The notes: generated from the sequence alone by a model not told the origin. A stretch of 64,000 bases of DNA from Vreelandella alkaliphila (GCF_016107625.1 NZ_JABASV010000002.1:124001-188000); one strand, 5' to 3'. Positions 39,513 through 49,796 are shown, counted from the first letter of the stretch. Numbers and translations are program-made.

Positions 39513-41963
39513 ATGCCCCTTGTTAAATCTGAAGAAAAATTAGACCAGTTTTTTTTATTATCGCAAGATTTGTTCTTCAGTATTGATTTCGCAGGCATTT
39601 TACTTAACGTCAATCCTGTGTTTGAAACCTTGCTGGGCTATTCCGCTAGCGAATGGATAGGCAAGTCATGCGGCAAGGTAGTGGACCGTCGCGATATTCC
39701 GGTTATTGAGGAAGCGTTGGCGCGTCTTCAGTCCCAAAAGAGAGTGCCTTCGTTTGACGTTCGAGCGCTGACGGCCGAGGGACAAATGGTGTGGTTGGAA
39801 GTTACCGCCGCGATGGGGGAAGGGGTCATTTACGTGGTTGCCCGTGATATTTCGCGACGAAAAGCCATCGAGAAACAGCTCATCCGTAATCAGAGGCTCT
39901 TCCAAATAGTTGGCGAGACAGCGCTGATTGGTGGTTGGTACGTTGATATGTCCGAAAGGCTGCCCATTTGGTCGAACGAGGTATGTCGTCTGCATGGCGT
40001 TTCGCCCGGGTTTCGACCCACAGTTGAGGAGGCAATTGACTTTTATGCGCCGAGTTCAAGGCCACGTATCCGTGAGGTTTTTGAAGCCTGTTGCGAGCAC
40101 GGTATCAGCTTTGATGAAGAGCTAGAGATCATCACTCGACAAGAAGTAAGGCTATGGGTAAGAGTGATTGGAAAAGCCGTACGAGACGAGCAGGGGCAAG
40201 TTGTTCAAGTTCAGGGCTCAACCCAAGATATCACTGAGCGAAAAGCGACGGAACGGCAGCTCACACTGCTGGAGAGGAGCGTTGAATCAAGTATCAATGG
40301 TGTCATCATCGTTGATGCCCAGGGGCATGATTTGCCAATAGTTTATGTGAACGCGGCATTTGAGCGAATTACCGGCTACTCCCGGGATACGGTGTTAGGG
40401 CAAAACTGCCGCTTTTTGCAGGGCGAAGAGACGGATCCCACCACGCTGGATCAACTGCGCAGAGGGATTCGTGCTCAGCAAGAAGTTCATGTCGTGATGC
40501 GCAATTACCGTCGTAACGGCGTGCCATTTTGGAATGATCTATATGTTTCCCCTGTGCGCGATACTGCTGGCGCTGTAACGCACTTCATTGGTGTGCAGAA
40601 TGACATTACTGCCCAGCGCGAATACCAAGCGCAGCTTCGACATAACGCTTGCCACGATGCATTAACAGGCTTGCCTAATCGATTGTTACTCGACCAGCGA
40701 CTGGCTCAGGGCTGCCTGCTGGCTAAGCGGTATCACCGCTATATAGCCGCGCTATTTGTCGATTTGGATGATTTTAAACCGATTAATGACACGCTTGGCC
40801 ACGAGGTAGGCGACTATATGTTAATTGAGGTCGCCAAGCGCCTTGAAGAAGAGCTGCGCCCTTGGGATACCGTGGCGCGTTTTGGGGGAGACGAGTTTAT
40901 CGTTCTATTGCCTGATTTAGCCCATGAAAAAGATGTCATGCAGGTCGTTGAGCGGCTGCTCGCTCGTCTCTCTGCGCCCTACTGGTATCGAGGCAGCGAG
41001 CTGCGTATGACTGCCAGCATAGGAATTGCCACTGATGATGGAACGATTAGCGAACCGCGCCAGCTTATACAGCAGGCGGATCTGGCGATGTATAAAGCCA
41101 AGCGGCAAGGGCGTAATACCTATCAGTGGTATACCGATGAGCTAAATCGTAAAGTTTCCGAACGGGTTAATTTACGCCATGCGTTGCAACAAGCCATAGA
41201 ACAGTCGCAATTTGAGCTGCATTACCAACCGCAAATACATGGCTCCACTGGTCGAGTTTCTGGCGTAGAGGCGCTGATTCGCTGGTATCACCCTGAGCGT
41301 GGCAACATTGCTCCTGGGCAGTTTATTAGTTTGGCAGAAGATACCGGACAGATTATGCCGATCAGTGAGTGGGTGTTGGAGAGGGCGTGTCGTGATGCTG
41401 TCAGATTGAATGCGAACGCAAGTATGCCTATTACCATGGCGGTTAATATTTCGCCCATGCAATTTCAGCGCGCGGGATTTTTGTTATCTATTGAACGGGT
41501 GCTTGAGCAGACAGGCTTGGCACCCGAATTATTAGAGCTAGAGCTTACTGAAGGCGTGCTGATGGACAGTACGGAGCACGTCATACAAACATTGCAGGAT
41601 CTGCGCTCGCTGGGTGTGCATATTGCGCTGGATGACTTCGGAACCGGCTTTTCCAGCCTTAGCTATCTCAAACACTTGCCGATTAACAAGCTTAAAATTG
41701 ATCGATCATTTGTTCGAGACGTGGTCAACGATACTCGGGATGCTGCGATTGTAGACGGCGTGGTAACCATGGCGGCCAAGCTGGGTCTTGAGGTATTAAT
41801 CGAAGGCGTAGAGACGGCAGAGCAGTATGCATATCTCAGCGCACGCCATAGCACGCATTTTCAGGGCTTCTACTTTGCTCGTCCGATGCCATTTTCAGCC
41901 ATACGTAGCTTATTACACGAATCTCCTTATCCGTTTAGTGACGCTGAGCCCTCGCCGACATGA
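39513..41963 (+). CDS. PAS-PAS-LOV-GGDEF-EAL cyclic-di-GMP enzyme, likely blue-light receptor
   Basis: An 816-residue cytoplasmic signalling protein without membrane segments. Two PAS domains (about 8-120 and 128-245) are followed by a third (about 250-370) with LOV features: photoactive cysteine C299 in GQNCRFLQG, NYRRNGVPFWN (N331, N341) and FIGVQNDIT (Q362). The GGDEF domain has an intact active site (458-462) and an inhibitory RxxD site (R449-D452) five residues before it. The EAL domain keeps EALIRW (586-591), NISPMQF, ELTEGVL, DDFGTGFSS, KIDRSF and EGVET. Both activities look possible, controlled by flavin photochemistry. The family parallel is LOV-GGDEF-EAL proteins of cyanobacteria and pseudomonads. 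Confidence 0.93.
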   Translation: MPLVKSEEKLDQFFLLSQDLFFSIDFAGILLNVNPVFETLLGYSASEWIGKSCGKVVDRRDIPVIEEALARLQSQKRVPSFDVRALTAEGQMVWLEVTAAMGEGVIYVVARDISRRKAIEKQLIRNQRLFQIVGETALIGGWYVDMSERLPIWSNEVCRLHGVSPGFRPTVEEAIDFYAPSSRPRIREVFEACCEHGISFDEELEIITRQEVRLWVRVIGKAVRDEQGQVVQVQGSTQDITERKATERQLTLLERSVESSINGVIIVDAQGHDLPIVYVNAAFERITGYSRDTVLGQNCRFLQGEETDPTTLDQLRRGIRAQQEVHVVMRNYRRNGVPFWNDLYVSPVRDTAGAVTHFIGVQNDITAQREYQAQLRHNACHDALTGLPNRLLLDQRLAQGCLLAKRYHRYIAALFVDLDDFKPINDTLGHEVGDYMLIEVAKRLEEELRPWDTVARFGGDEFIVLLPDLAHEKDVMQVVERLLARLSAPYWYRGSELRMTASIGIATDDGTISEPRQLIQQADLAMYKAKRQGRNTYQWYTDELNRKVSERVNLRHALQQAIEQSQFELHYQPQIHGSTGRVSGVEALIRWYHPERGNIAPGQFISLAEDTGQIMPISEWVLERACRDAVRLNANASMPITMAVNISPMQFQRAGFLLSIERVLEQTGLAPELLELELTEGVLMDSTEHVIQTLQDLRSLGVHIALDDFGTGFSSLSYLKHLPINKLKIDRSFVRDVVNDTRDAAIVDGVVTMAAKLGLEVLIEGVETAEQYAYLSARHSTHFQGFYFARPMPFSAIRSLLHESPYPFSDAEPSPT

Positions 41964-42077
41964 AAAACGACTATAAAACGGCATGCCGCTGAGTGCGGCG
42001 ACTCTGGTACACTTTCTGATAACGATTACTTTAGTTTTTAACGACTCCTTCAGTTTTGTAAGCAGGATATGCCTCCG

Positions 42078-43481
42078 ATGAGCCAAGCTACGAACCAGTC
42101 TTGGGGCGGTCGCTTTAGCGAGCCCACCGATGCTTTTGTCGCACGCTTCACCGCGTCTGTGACTTTCGACCAACGCCTGGCACGCCAGGATATTCAGGGC
42201 TCGATTGCCCACGCCACCATGCTGGCGCGAGTCGGTGTACTGACCGATGAAGAGCGTGACACCATTATCAATGGTCTCACCGAGATTCAGGGTGAAATCG
42301 AGCGAGGCGAGTTTAACTGGTCGATTCCGCTTGAAGATGTACACATGAATATCGAAGCGCGGTTGACCGACAAAATTGGTATTACCGGCAAAAAATTGCA
42401 CACCGGCCGCTCACGTAACGACCAAGTAGCGACCGATATTCGCTTGTTCATGCGTGATGAGATCGATGTGATCGAAGCGGAGCTGGTGCGTCTGCGTGAA
42501 GGCATGATTGAGCTTGCTGATCGTGAAGCCGATACCATTATGCCCGGCTTCACTCATTTGCAAACGGCGCAGCCGGTGACCTTTGGCCACCATCTATTGG
42601 CATGGCAAGAGATGCTAACCCGTGACCACGAGCGCTTACTGGACTGCCGCAAGCGGGTGAACGTGATGCCTCTTGGCGCCGCGGCGCTAGCGGGTACCAC
42701 GTACCCCATCGATCGCCATGTCACTGCTGAATTACTCGGCTTTGATCGCCCGGCAGAAAACTCGCTGGACGCTGTCTCTGATCGTGACTTCGCTATCGAA
42801 TTCACCAGCTTTGCCAGCATTCTGCTAATGCATCTATCACGGATGAGTGAAGAGCTGGTGCTATGGACCAGCGCCCAGTTTAACTTTATCGACCTGCCTG
42901 ACCGCTTCTGCACCGGCTCTTCGATTATGCCGCAGAAGAAAAACCCTGATGTTCCCGAACTGGTTCGCGGTAAAACGGGCCGTGTGTATGGTCATTTAAT
43001 GGCGCTGTTAACGCTGATGAAGTCTCAGCCCCTGGCCTACAACAAAGACAACCAGGAAGACAAAGAACCGCTGTTTGATGCCGTTGATACCGTGCGCGAC
43101 TGCTTAAAAGCCTTTGCTGACATGGTGCCTGCTATCGAGCCGAAAAAAGACAGCATGTATGAAGCCGCACGACGTGGATTCTCAACCGCCACGGACCTTG
43201 CTGACTACTTGGTTCGCAAGGGCGTCGCCTTCCGCGATGCCCATGAAATTGTCGGTCAATCGGTGGCTTACGGTTTGAAGACTAAGAAAGACCTGTCTGA
43301 AATGACCCTTGAAGAGCTGCAGCAGTTCTCTGCCACGATTGAGCAGGATGTGTTTGAGGTGCTTACATTAGAAGGCTCTGTGGCCGCCCGTAACCATATC
43401 GGTGGCACCGCGCCTGACCAGGTGCGCGCCGCTGCCAGCCGTGCCCGCGAGGCGTTAGCCGCGCTTAAAGGTGATGCATGA
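42078..43481 (+). CDS. argH: Argininosuccinate lyase
   Basis: Last step of arginine synthesis: argininosuccinate to arginine and fumarate. The fumarase/aspartase signature [11 protein letters not shown], the N-terminal SWGGRF, and SRNDQVATD are present. I choose ATG 42078 (MSQATNQSW) because AGGA at 42064-42067 is ten bases before it, while the ATG at 42069 is too close; this gives 467 residues. Its stop overlaps the start of the lptM-like lipoprotein gene (ATGA). It heads the argH-lptM-lysA-dapF-DUF484-xerC-yigB block. Confidence 0.96.
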   Translation: MSQATNQSWGGRFSEPTDAFVARFTASVTFDQRLARQDIQGSIAHATMLARVGVLTDEERDTIINGLTEIQGEIERGEFNWSIPLEDVHMNIEARLTDKIGITGKKLHTGRSRNDQVATDIRLFMRDEIDVIEAELVRLREGMIELADREADTIMPGFTHLQTAQPVTFGHHLLAWQEMLTRDHERLLDCRKRVNVMPLGAAALAGTTYPIDRHVTAELLGFDRPAENSLDAVSDRDFAIEFTSFASILLMHLSRMSEELVLWTSAQFNFIDLPDRFCTGSSIMPQKKNPDVPELVRGKTGRVYGHLMALLTLMKSQPLAYNKDNQEDKEPLFDAVDTVRDCLKAFADMVPAIEPKKDSMYEAARRGFSTATDLADYLVRKGVAFRDAHEIVGQSVAYGLKTKKDLSEMTLEELQQFSATIEQDVFEVLTLEGSVAARNHIGGTAPDQVRAAASRAREALAALKGDA

Positions 43482-43609
43482 AACGCTGTGTTACCACCTT
43501 GAGCGCGGTACTGCTGATCGCGCTGCTATTAGTGGGTTGCGGTCAGAAAGGGCCGCTCTATTTACCTGATGAAGACACCCATGGTTCGGCTGCCGAGCAG
43601 GAGGGGTAA
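43478..43609 (+). CDS. lptM: Small lipoprotein LptM (YifL)
   Basis: A 43-residue lipoprotein. The signal peptide is followed by a lipobox LLVGC, and the mature end starts [13 protein letters not shown], the conserved core of the YifL/LptM family. LptM in E. coli binds the LptDE complex and helps its maturation by disulfide rearrangement. It is too short for most gene finders. It overlaps argH by four bases and lysA by one (TAATG), the same gene position as in many gammaproteobacteria. Confidence 0.92.
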   Translation: MKRCVTTLSAVLLIALLLVGCGQKGPLYLPDEDTHGSAAEQEG

Positions 43610-44880
43610 TGGATCACTTTAACTACCGCGATGGCGTGCTTTATGCCGAAGACGTCCCGCTTACCCAGGTCGCCGCTGAACTGGGCACGCCCTGTTATGT
43701 TTATTCGAAAGCGACGTTAGAACGCCATTTTCGTGCTTATACCGAAGCCCTGGGGGGGCATCCCCATTTAATTTGTTATGCGGTGAAGGCTAACTCTAAT
43801 TTGGCAGTATTGGGTTTGCTTGCTCGATTGGGCGCTGGATTTGATATTGTTTCGATTGGTGAGCTTGAGCGCGTGCTGAAAGCGGGTGGTGATCCGAAAA
43901 AAGTCGTGTTTTCAGGCGTTGCCAAGCAGCCTCATGAAATGGCCCGTGCGCTAGACGTTGGCATTAAGTGCTTCAATGTTGAATCCCGTCCCGAGCTTGA
44001 GCGATTAAACGCTGTTGCGGCGGAACTGGGTAAGGTGGCACCGGTATCGCTGCGGGTAAACCCGGATGTGGATGCTGGCACTCATCCCTATATTTCCACT
44101 GGGCTGAAAGACAACAAGTTCGGTATTCCAGTCGACGAAGCGCTGGATGTTTACACGCTGGCTGACAGCTTACCCAACTTGCGCGTCACCGGACTAGACT
44201 GCCATATTGGCTCTCAGCTCACTGAAACGGCACCATTTTTAGATGCTCTTGAGCGGCTGTTAATGTTGATGGAGCGGTTGCGTGAGCGCGGCATCGAGAT
44301 TGACCATTTAGATTTAGGTGGCGGGTTAGGTGTCCCTTATCGTGACGAAAAGCCGCCTCAGCCGTTTGATTATGCGAGCCAATTGCTGGCACGCCTTTCT
44401 CGTTGGGAGGGCGGTGAAGCGCTTACTTTGCTATTTGAGCCGGGCCGCTCTATTGCCGCTAACGCAGGTTTAATGCTGACCCGCGTAGAGTTCTTAAAGC
44501 CCGGCGAAACCAAAAATTTCGCGATTGTTGATGCCGCCATGAATGACCTGATCCGCCCTGCGTTGTACCAGGCATGGCAGGCGATTGTGCCGGTGGATAC
44601 CCGCCAGCAGCGTGAGCGTGCGGTCTATGATGTGGTCGGTCCGGTCTGTGAAACCGGCGATTTCCTCGGTAAAGAGCGCGATCTGGCAATTGCTGAGGGC
44701 GATTTACTGGCCGTTCGATCAGCCGGTGCTTACGGCTTTGTGATGGCGTCAAATTACAATAGCCGTCCACGCCCTCCGGAAGTGATGGTCGATGGTAGCC
44801 GCTATCATGTGGTCCGCGCTCGGGAAAGCCTGGAAAGCCTGTGGGCCGGTGAAGCTCTGCTGCCGGAAGGGGAGCGCTGA
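43609..44880 (+). CDS. lysA: Diaminopimelate decarboxylase
   Basis: PLP enzyme converting meso-diaminopimelate to lysine. The PLP lysine is K60 in [24 protein letters not shown] and the substrate motif [13 protein letters not shown], with its cysteine, are present. Length 423 is slightly long but normal. It starts in the stop of lptM and overlaps dapF by one base (TGATG), so the pathway steps DapF then LysA are translationally coupled. Confidence 0.96.
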   Translation: MDHFNYRDGVLYAEDVPLTQVAAELGTPCYVYSKATLERHFRAYTEALGGHPHLICYAVKANSNLAVLGLLARLGAGFDIVSIGELERVLKAGGDPKKVVFSGVAKQPHEMARALDVGIKCFNVESRPELERLNAVAAELGKVAPVSLRVNPDVDAGTHPYISTGLKDNKFGIPVDEALDVYTLADSLPNLRVTGLDCHIGSQLTETAPFLDALERLLMLMERLRERGIEIDHLDLGGGLGVPYRDEKPPQPFDYASQLLARLSRWEGGEALTLLFEPGRSIAANAGLMLTRVEFLKPGETKNFAIVDAAMNDLIRPALYQAWQAIVPVDTRQQRERAVYDVVGPVCETGDFLGKERDLAIAEGDLLAVRSAGAYGFVMASNYNSRPRPPEVMVDGSRYHVVRARESLESLWAGEALLPEGER

Positions 44881-45713
44881 TGCTGTTGCACTTCACCAAA
44901 ATGCATGGTCTGGGTAATGATTTTATGGTGGTAGATCTGGTGACTCAGCGAGCGCGTCTGCGTGATGAGCAGATTCGCCAGCTGGCAGACCGGCGCTTTG
45001 GCATTGGCTTCGACCAATTATTGGTGGTTGAGCCGCCCCGTGACCCAGAGATGGACTTTCGCTACCGTATTTTTAATGCGGATGGCAGCGAAGTTGAAAA
45101 TTGCGGCAATGGCGCGCGCTGCTTTGCACGTTTTGTTCGCGACCAGCGCCTGACACATAAGCATGAAATTCATGTTGAAACTGCCGGTGGGCCACTGGTA
45201 CTTAATGTTCAGCACGATGGTATGGTGCGTGTTGACATGGGGAGACCGCGCTTTAATCCCGCCACGTTGCCGTTTGAGGCACCGGGGGATCAACCCTTAC
45301 ACGCCGTTGAGGTCGACGGTGATACGCTGGAGCTGGGAGTTGTCTCGATGGGCAATCCCCATGCCGTGCTGCAGGTGGAAAGTGTTGATAGTGCACCGGT
45401 TGAGCATCTTGGTCCATTGCTTGAGTCTCACCCTCGCTTTCCGAAGAGGGTGAATGTGGGGTTTATGCAGGTTGTGTCGCCCAGCGAAATTCGCCTGCGG
45501 GTGTATGAGCGTGGCAGCGGCGAGACGCTTGCTTGTGGCACCGGCGCCTGCGCTGCTGTGGCTAGTGGTATTCGTCAGGGGTTATTGAAAAGCCCGGTCA
45601 CCGTTCACTTGCCGGGTGGTCAGTTAAGCATTGAGTGGCCCGATCCCGAAGCGCCGTTGGTGATGGTGGGCCCTGCTACACGCGTCTTTGACGGTCGTGT
45701 CACACTCAACTAA
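44880..45713 (+). CDS. dapF: Diaminopimelate epimerase
   Basis: Interconverts LL- and meso-diaminopimelate by a two-base mechanism; both catalytic cysteines are visible, C75 in NCGNGARC and C219 in ACGTGACA. The start [15 protein letters not shown] is typical. The 277-residue length is standard. It lies directly after lysA and provides its substrate as well as the peptidoglycan precursor. Confidence 0.97.
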   Translation: MLLHFTKMHGLGNDFMVVDLVTQRARLRDEQIRQLADRRFGIGFDQLLVVEPPRDPEMDFRYRIFNADGSEVENCGNGARCFARFVRDQRLTHKHEIHVETAGGPLVLNVQHDGMVRVDMGRPRFNPATLPFEAPGDQPLHAVEVDGDTLELGVVSMGNPHAVLQVESVDSAPVEHLGPLLESHPRFPKRVNVGFMQVVSPSEIRLRVYERGSGETLACGTGACAAVASGIRQGLLKSPVTVHLPGGQLSIEWPDPEAPLVMVGPATRVFDGRVTLN

Positions 45714-45729
45714 TTCGAGGAGAACGGCG

Positions 45730-46440
45730 ATGTCTCAAGCCCCCGAGCCGCGCAAAACGCTCGACCCTGATCAAGTGGCGTTTTGGCTGGCCCGTCATCC
45801 CGATTTTTTTGTTGGTCGTGAAGGCTTGCTGCAGCAACTTAAGGTACCGCACCCCCACATTGATGGGGCGGTATCGCTGCTAGAGCGCTTGGTAATCGAT
45901 TTACGTCAGCGTGCTGAAACAGCAGAGGAGCGGCTTGAGCATCTTCTAGAAACAGCGCGGCATAATGAAGCCCAATACCGTCGACTGCGTGAGACGCTAC
46001 TCAGTCTGGTGGGAGCAGAAGATCGTGATGCCTTGGCCCAAGCGCTCGCTGTTCAGTTAAGCGAGCACTTTCAAACGCCGGCAATGGCGCTATGGTGCCC
46101 ATCCTCATTGAGTGACAATGAGCCGACGCCGCCTCAACCGCCACGCCACGTGTTGGACCAGCATGCCAGCGCTCGTTTGGCTGCGCTGCTAGATGGGCGC
46201 ACCAGCCGTTGTGCCAAGCTCAGCGTTAGCGACTGGAAATGTCTGTTGCCGCATACTAAAGCACCCCGGCGCGCGGGTTCCTGCGCCATTTCGCGTCTTT
46301 CGGCGGGCGAGCAACTGGGGTATTTGCTGCTCGCAAGTCCTGACCCCGACTGTTACCGCGCCAGTATGGATACGCTGTTTACAGAGTATCTGAGCGATAT
46401 CGTGGCACGGCTACTGCTTCGCCTAGAACACCATGGATAG
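45730..46440 (+). CDS. DUF484 family protein (YigA-like)
   Basis: A 236-residue GAF-like protein of unknown function, always found between dapF and xerC in gammaproteobacteria. The DUF484 opening VAFWLARHPDFFVGREGLLQQLKVPHP and SLLERLVIDLRQRAE coiled coil (about 45-80) are present. ATG 45730 follows GAGGAGAACG; the open frame extends 42 bases further up into dapF. It overlaps xerC by eight bases. Confidence 0.9.
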   Translation: MSQAPEPRKTLDPDQVAFWLARHPDFFVGREGLLQQLKVPHPHIDGAVSLLERLVIDLRQRAETAEERLEHLLETARHNEAQYRRLRETLLSLVGAEDRDALAQALAVQLSEHFQTPAMALWCPSSLSDNEPTPPQPPRHVLDQHASARLAALLDGRTSRCAKLSVSDWKCLLPHTKAPRRAGSCAISRLSAGEQLGYLLLASPDPDCYRASMDTLFTEYLSDIVARLLLRLEHHG

Positions 46441-47341
46441 CCCAAGCTCATTAACAACGCAGGTCGAGGCGTATTTACGTAAGCTTGCGACCCACGCAAG
46501 CCCTGCCACCGTGGCTGCGTATCGTCAGGATTTAACCGCCCTGCAGCATTTTTCTGAGCAACGTGGCGTCACCGAGGCAGCGACGTTAGACACTACATTT
46601 CTACGCGCCTTTTTAGGGGCGGAGCGCAGTCGCGGCCTCGCGCCGAGAAGTTTAGCCCGCCGTCGCGCTGCACTATCACGTTTTGCTGACTATCTTGTGC
46701 AGCAGCACGTGCTTGCCGACAACCCTGTGGGGTTACTACGCACGCCAAAGCAGCCAAGCCACTTGCCCAGACCGCTTGATGTGGATGCACTCGCACGCTT
46801 TTTAGACACGCCTCACGACGGCACACCGCTGGCAATACGTGACCAAGCCATGCTCGAGTTGTTTTACTCCAGCGGCCTACGCTTAGCGGAACTTGCTGCG
46901 CTGGATTTGGGGCACTTAAATGCTCATCATGTGCGGGTGATGGGGAAGGGCAGTAAGCCCCGGCAAGTGCCCGTTGGTCAGCGAGCGGATCAAGCGATTA
47001 AGGCGTGGTTGTCGTGTCGGCCTGAACTGGCAGCAACGGGCGAAATGGCGTTATTTGTTGGTCAACGTGGGCAACGTCTGGGACACCGTGGTATTCAAAA
47101 GCGCTTGGCGCAACTTTCTATTGTGCGTGGTTTGCCTGAACACCTTCATCCCCATCGCCTGCGTCACTCGTTTGCAAGTCATTTATTGGAGTCCAGCCAA
47201 GATCTGCGGGCGGTGCAGGAACTGCTAGGCCACGCTAATTTATCGACTACCCAAGTCTACACCCGCCTGGATTGGCAGCACTTGGCCGCAAGCTATGATG
47301 CTGCTCACCCCCGCGCAAAACGCCGCCCGACACGGAGTTAA
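46433..47341 (+). CDS. xerC: Site-specific tyrosine recombinase XerC
   Basis: Resolves chromosome dimers at dif together with XerD. The 302-residue protein has an N-terminal SAM-like DNA-binding domain and a catalytic domain with R in SGLRLAEL, K in MGKGSKPR, HPHRLRHSFASHLL, LGHANLSTTQVY (nucleophile tyrosine at the end). The position between DUF484 and yigB marks it as the chromosomal recombinase and not an integrase of a mobile element. Confidence 0.95.
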   Translation: MDSPSSLTTQVEAYLRKLATHASPATVAAYRQDLTALQHFSEQRGVTEAATLDTTFLRAFLGAERSRGLAPRSLARRRAALSRFADYLVQQHVLADNPVGLLRTPKQPSHLPRPLDVDALARFLDTPHDGTPLAIRDQAMLELFYSSGLRLAELAALDLGHLNAHHVRVMGKGSKPRQVPVGQRADQAIKAWLSCRPELAATGEMALFVGQRGQRLGHRGIQKRLAQLSIVRGLPEHLHPHRLRHSFASHLLESSQDLRAVQELLGHANLSTTQVYTRLDWQHLAASYDAAHPRAKRRPTRS

Positions 47342-47343
47342 CC

Positions 47344-48081
47344 ATGGCTTCTTTGCAAGCGATTACGTTTGATCTTGACGATACGCTATGGGACAACCAA
47401 GGCGTGATGTTAAAAACGGAAGAGGGTCACTATCGTTGGCTAATTGAAGCGCTGGCAACGTGGCGCAAAGCACGCCATGAAGCGCCATTAGCGCTAAGTT
47501 ACCAGCAGGGGCTGGCTGATTATCTGGAGCGCCGCCAAGAGTGGGCCAAGCGGGTGCCAGAACGGCGTGGTGATTTTACCTGGCTGCGTTTGCGGGCGTT
47601 AGAAGCACAGTTGGAAGCCCAAGGCTTAGCACGTAGCAGTGCGTTGCTATGGGCTGCCGCTGCTATGAATGAGTTTCATCGCTTGCGGGTACAAGTAACG
47701 CCGCACCCCGAAGCCGCGGGGCTATTAACCGCGTTGAGCGAGCGTTATCAACTAGCCGCTATTACCAATGGCAATATTCACCTTAAGCGTCAGCCGTTAG
47801 CAGCGTACTTTCCAGTCGCTATTGCTGCAGGCGAATTACTGGCACCAAAACCAGATCCTAAGCCGTTTCTCACCGCCCTGGAGCGTCTGAATGTTGTGCC
47901 ACACCAGGCCATGCATGTAGGTGACTCTTGGCAAGAGGACGTACTACCCGCACAGCAGTTGGGCATGCACGCCGTATGGATCGCCGCACAAGGCGACCAA
48001 ACCTTGCCAGCACGCACCCACCGCATTGCCCACGTGAAAGAATTGCCCGAGCTGATCGAGTGGTTGGAGCGACGCTCGTGA
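47344..48081 (+). CDS. yigB: HAD hydrolase, YigB type
   Basis: A 245-residue haloacid dehalogenase-like phosphatase. The E. coli YigB removes phosphate from FMN intermediates in flavin synthesis. Nucleophile motif FDLDDTLWD is at residues 9-17, motif II is AITNGN and the K/D motif APKPDPKPF...HVGDSWQEDV. It follows xerC by two bases, ending the operon; the 85-base gap to the convergent engB has no clear terminator. Confidence 0.9.
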   Translation: MASLQAITFDLDDTLWDNQGVMLKTEEGHYRWLIEALATWRKARHEAPLALSYQQGLADYLERRQEWAKRVPERRGDFTWLRLRALEAQLEAQGLARSSALLWAAAAMNEFHRLRVQVTPHPEAAGLLTALSERYQLAAITNGNIHLKRQPLAAYFPVAIAAGELLAPKPDPKPFLTALERLNVVPHQAMHVGDSWQEDVLPAQQLGMHAVWIAAQGDQTLPARTHRIAHVKELPELIEWLERRS

Positions 48082-48166
48082 AAAAGTGGCTTATTTAAGA
48101 AGACTGAGTTTGTTTGGCAAGATTCCGTTTAATGGTGAAAGCTTGGCTTGTTCGGCGATCCTTGGT

Positions 48167-48802
48167 TTACTCAGGGGTATGCAGCCACTGGTCGAGCTTT
48201 TGAGAAAGCGTATCTACACCGTCGCGCTTGAGCGATGAGAAGAGCTGAACGGAGACTAAGTCTTCCCACTCTTTAAGACGAGAGCGGACTTTTTGCAGCG
48301 CGGCACTAGCAGGGCCTTTTTTTAATTTATCGGACTTAGTAAGCAGAATGTGCACAGGCATTTCGCGCTCATCTGCATAGTTGAGCATCATTTGGTCGAA
48401 CTCGGTTAGCGGGTGGCGCACGTCCATTAGCAGTACAAGGCCACGTAGGCTAAAGCGGCCACGCAGATAGTCAGACAGGTGCTGCTGCCACTCTAGCTTT
48501 ACCGCTTCAGGCACTTTGGCGTAGCCGTAGCCGGGCAAGTCGACTAAGCGACGCGATTCGTCGTTCATGACGCTGAAAAAGTTGATCAATTGAGTGCGGC
48601 CTGGCGTACGCGAGGTGCGGGCAAGGGCATTTTGTTGAGTAAGTGCGTTAATCGCGCTTGATTTACCCGCATTTGAGCGCCCAGCAAACGCGACTTCTGC
48701 GCCGGTATCGTCTGGACACAGAGCAAGTGTTGGTGCGCTAATCATAAAACGCGCTGTGGGGTAGTTCAGTCGAGCGACTGGGTGATCATTGGCAGTAGAC
48801 AT
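48167..48802 (-). CDS. engB: Ribosome biogenesis GTP-binding protein EngB (YsxC/YihA)
   Basis: A 211-residue GTPase acting in 50S subunit assembly. G1 is GRSNAGKSS, followed by SRTPGRTQ (switch I), G3 [10 protein letters not shown]4 TKSDKLKKG and G5 SSLKRDGV. The start ATG 48802 has CAGGA eight bases upstream. It is divergent from cytochrome c4, as in pseudomonads. Confidence 0.95.
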   Translation of the reverse strand: MSTANDHPVARLNYPTARFMISAPTLALCPDDTGAEVAFAGRSNAGKSSAINALTQQNALARTSRTPGRTQLINFFSVMNDESRRLVDLPGYGYAKVPEAVKLEWQQHLSDYLRGRFSLRGLVLLMDVRHPLTEFDQMMLNYADEREMPVHILLTKSDKLKKGPASAALQKVRSRLKEWEDLVSVQLFSSLKRDGVDTLSQKLDQWLHTPE

Positions 48803-48904
48803 GGTGTTAATCCTGAAAAACAGACGTATAAGACGGCCCGTTTCACCACGTTAACGTGAGTAAATGACGGTACCGCGACGAATTACCCCAAAAGCAGACC
48901 TGGA

Positions 48905-48944
48905 CTTGCATTCCCGCCGCTAGGGTGATTCGTTATAATGCAAG
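48905..48944 (+). promoter_or_regulatory. Promoter region of cytochrome c4 with inverted repeat
   Basis: A consensus -10 TATAAT lies at 48934-48939, with no good -35 at standard spacing. CTTGCATT (48905-48912) and AATGCAAG (48937-48944) form a perfect 8-bp inverted repeat whose right arm overlaps the -10. The leader to the cytochrome gene is then about 165 bases and contains a GC hairpin (CTGGGC/GCCCGG near 49058-49072). The 310-base gap holds no gene I can support. Confidence 0.4.
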
Positions 48945-49112
48945 CGGTTTATAACTGCGACCTGGGGCGCTAGTGTACCATCGCGCTCTAGCCAGCAGCG
49001 ACCAACACGGCATGTTGTTCGTTTTGGCGGAGCTGACCCTGGTAAAGTGCTGAACCTGGGCAGCGCCCGGGATGCGTACCAGTCAATAATCAAACGGCAT
49101 AGTGGAATAGCA

Positions 49113-49742
49113 ATGAGAAAGTTACTGGCAAGCCTGGCAATTACCATGGGTGCCGTTGGCACCGTGCACGCTCAAACCGACCACCAAGCTGACGCGGATG
49201 CGGCGGCAGGTCGTGAACTGGCTCAAACCTGTGCGGCCTGTCATGGTCAGCAAGGTATCAGCGCAGTGGGTACCTTCCCTAATTTGGCAGGGCAGCAGAT
49301 GTCCTATCTGGCCAAGCAAATCATGGATATTCGCGACGGCAACCGCTTGGTTCCCACCATGGCTGGTCAAGTCGATGCATTCTCTGATCAAGACGCTTGG
49401 GATGTTGCGGCTCACTTTGCAGGCCAAAACGCCAATCTTGGCCAAACTAACGATGAAGACTCAGAGTTTTTAGCACGCGGTGAAGAGCTGTACCGGGCGG
49501 GTGATATGTCCAAAGGTATTCCTGCTTGCAGTGCTTGTCATACACCTACGGGGGCTGGTATTGGCAGCGCGGTATATCCAGCGCTTTCAGGTCAGCACGC
49601 AGAGTATACGGTGTCCACGTTGCAAGACTTTGCTTCCGGTGAGCGTGCTAACAGCCCGAACAACATCATGGGTGATATCGCTTCCAAAATGAGCGATAAC
49701 GATATGGAAGCTGTAGCGAATTACCTGTTAGGCTTGAACTAG
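49113..49742 (+). CDS. Cytochrome c4, dihaem
   Basis: A 209-residue periplasmic dihaem electron carrier between bc1 complex and cytochrome oxidases. A signal peptide ends VHAQ at residue 20-21. The two haem motifs are CAACH (40-44) and CSACH (139-143), and the two halves resemble each other, with axial methionines in PTMAGQ (M83) and in NNIMGDI or SKMSD. ATG 49113 is chosen as start because the signal peptide begins there. The neighbour dsbA and engB order is conserved in pseudomonads. Confidence 0.93.
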   Translation: MRKLLASLAITMGAVGTVHAQTDHQADADAAAGRELAQTCAACHGQQGISAVGTFPNLAGQQMSYLAKQIMDIRDGNRLVPTMAGQVDAFSDQDAWDVAAHFAGQNANLGQTNDEDSEFLARGEELYRAGDMSKGIPACSACHTPTGAGIGSAVYPALSGQHAEYTVSTLQDFASGERANSPNNIMGDIASKMSDNDMEAVANYLLGLN

Positions 49743-49755
49743 TCGTAGCTAATCA

Positions 49756-49796
49756 AGGTTCCCTATCTCGCTGGTAATTAAAGAGATAGGGAACCT
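49756..49796. other. Perfect 14-bp stem-loop between cytochrome c4 and dsbA
   Basis: AGGTTCCCTATCTC (49756-49769) pairs fully with GAGATAGGGAACCT (49783-49796) around a 13-base loop. No T tract follows on either strand, so it is not a classical terminator; it may be a 3'-end stabilising hairpin or attenuator between the two genes. Confidence 0.6.

Noticed and set aside
46433..47341. Tyrosine recombinase considered as an integrase of a mobile element
   Set aside because: Its fixed place between DUF484 and yigB and its length mark it as chromosomal XerC; no att-like repeats or phage genes are near.
48082..48166. Gap beside engB considered as a Spot 42/ErsA sRNA locus
   Set aside because: That RNA lies between polA and engB in relatives; here yigB is the neighbour, and I see no terminator or clear RNA structure.
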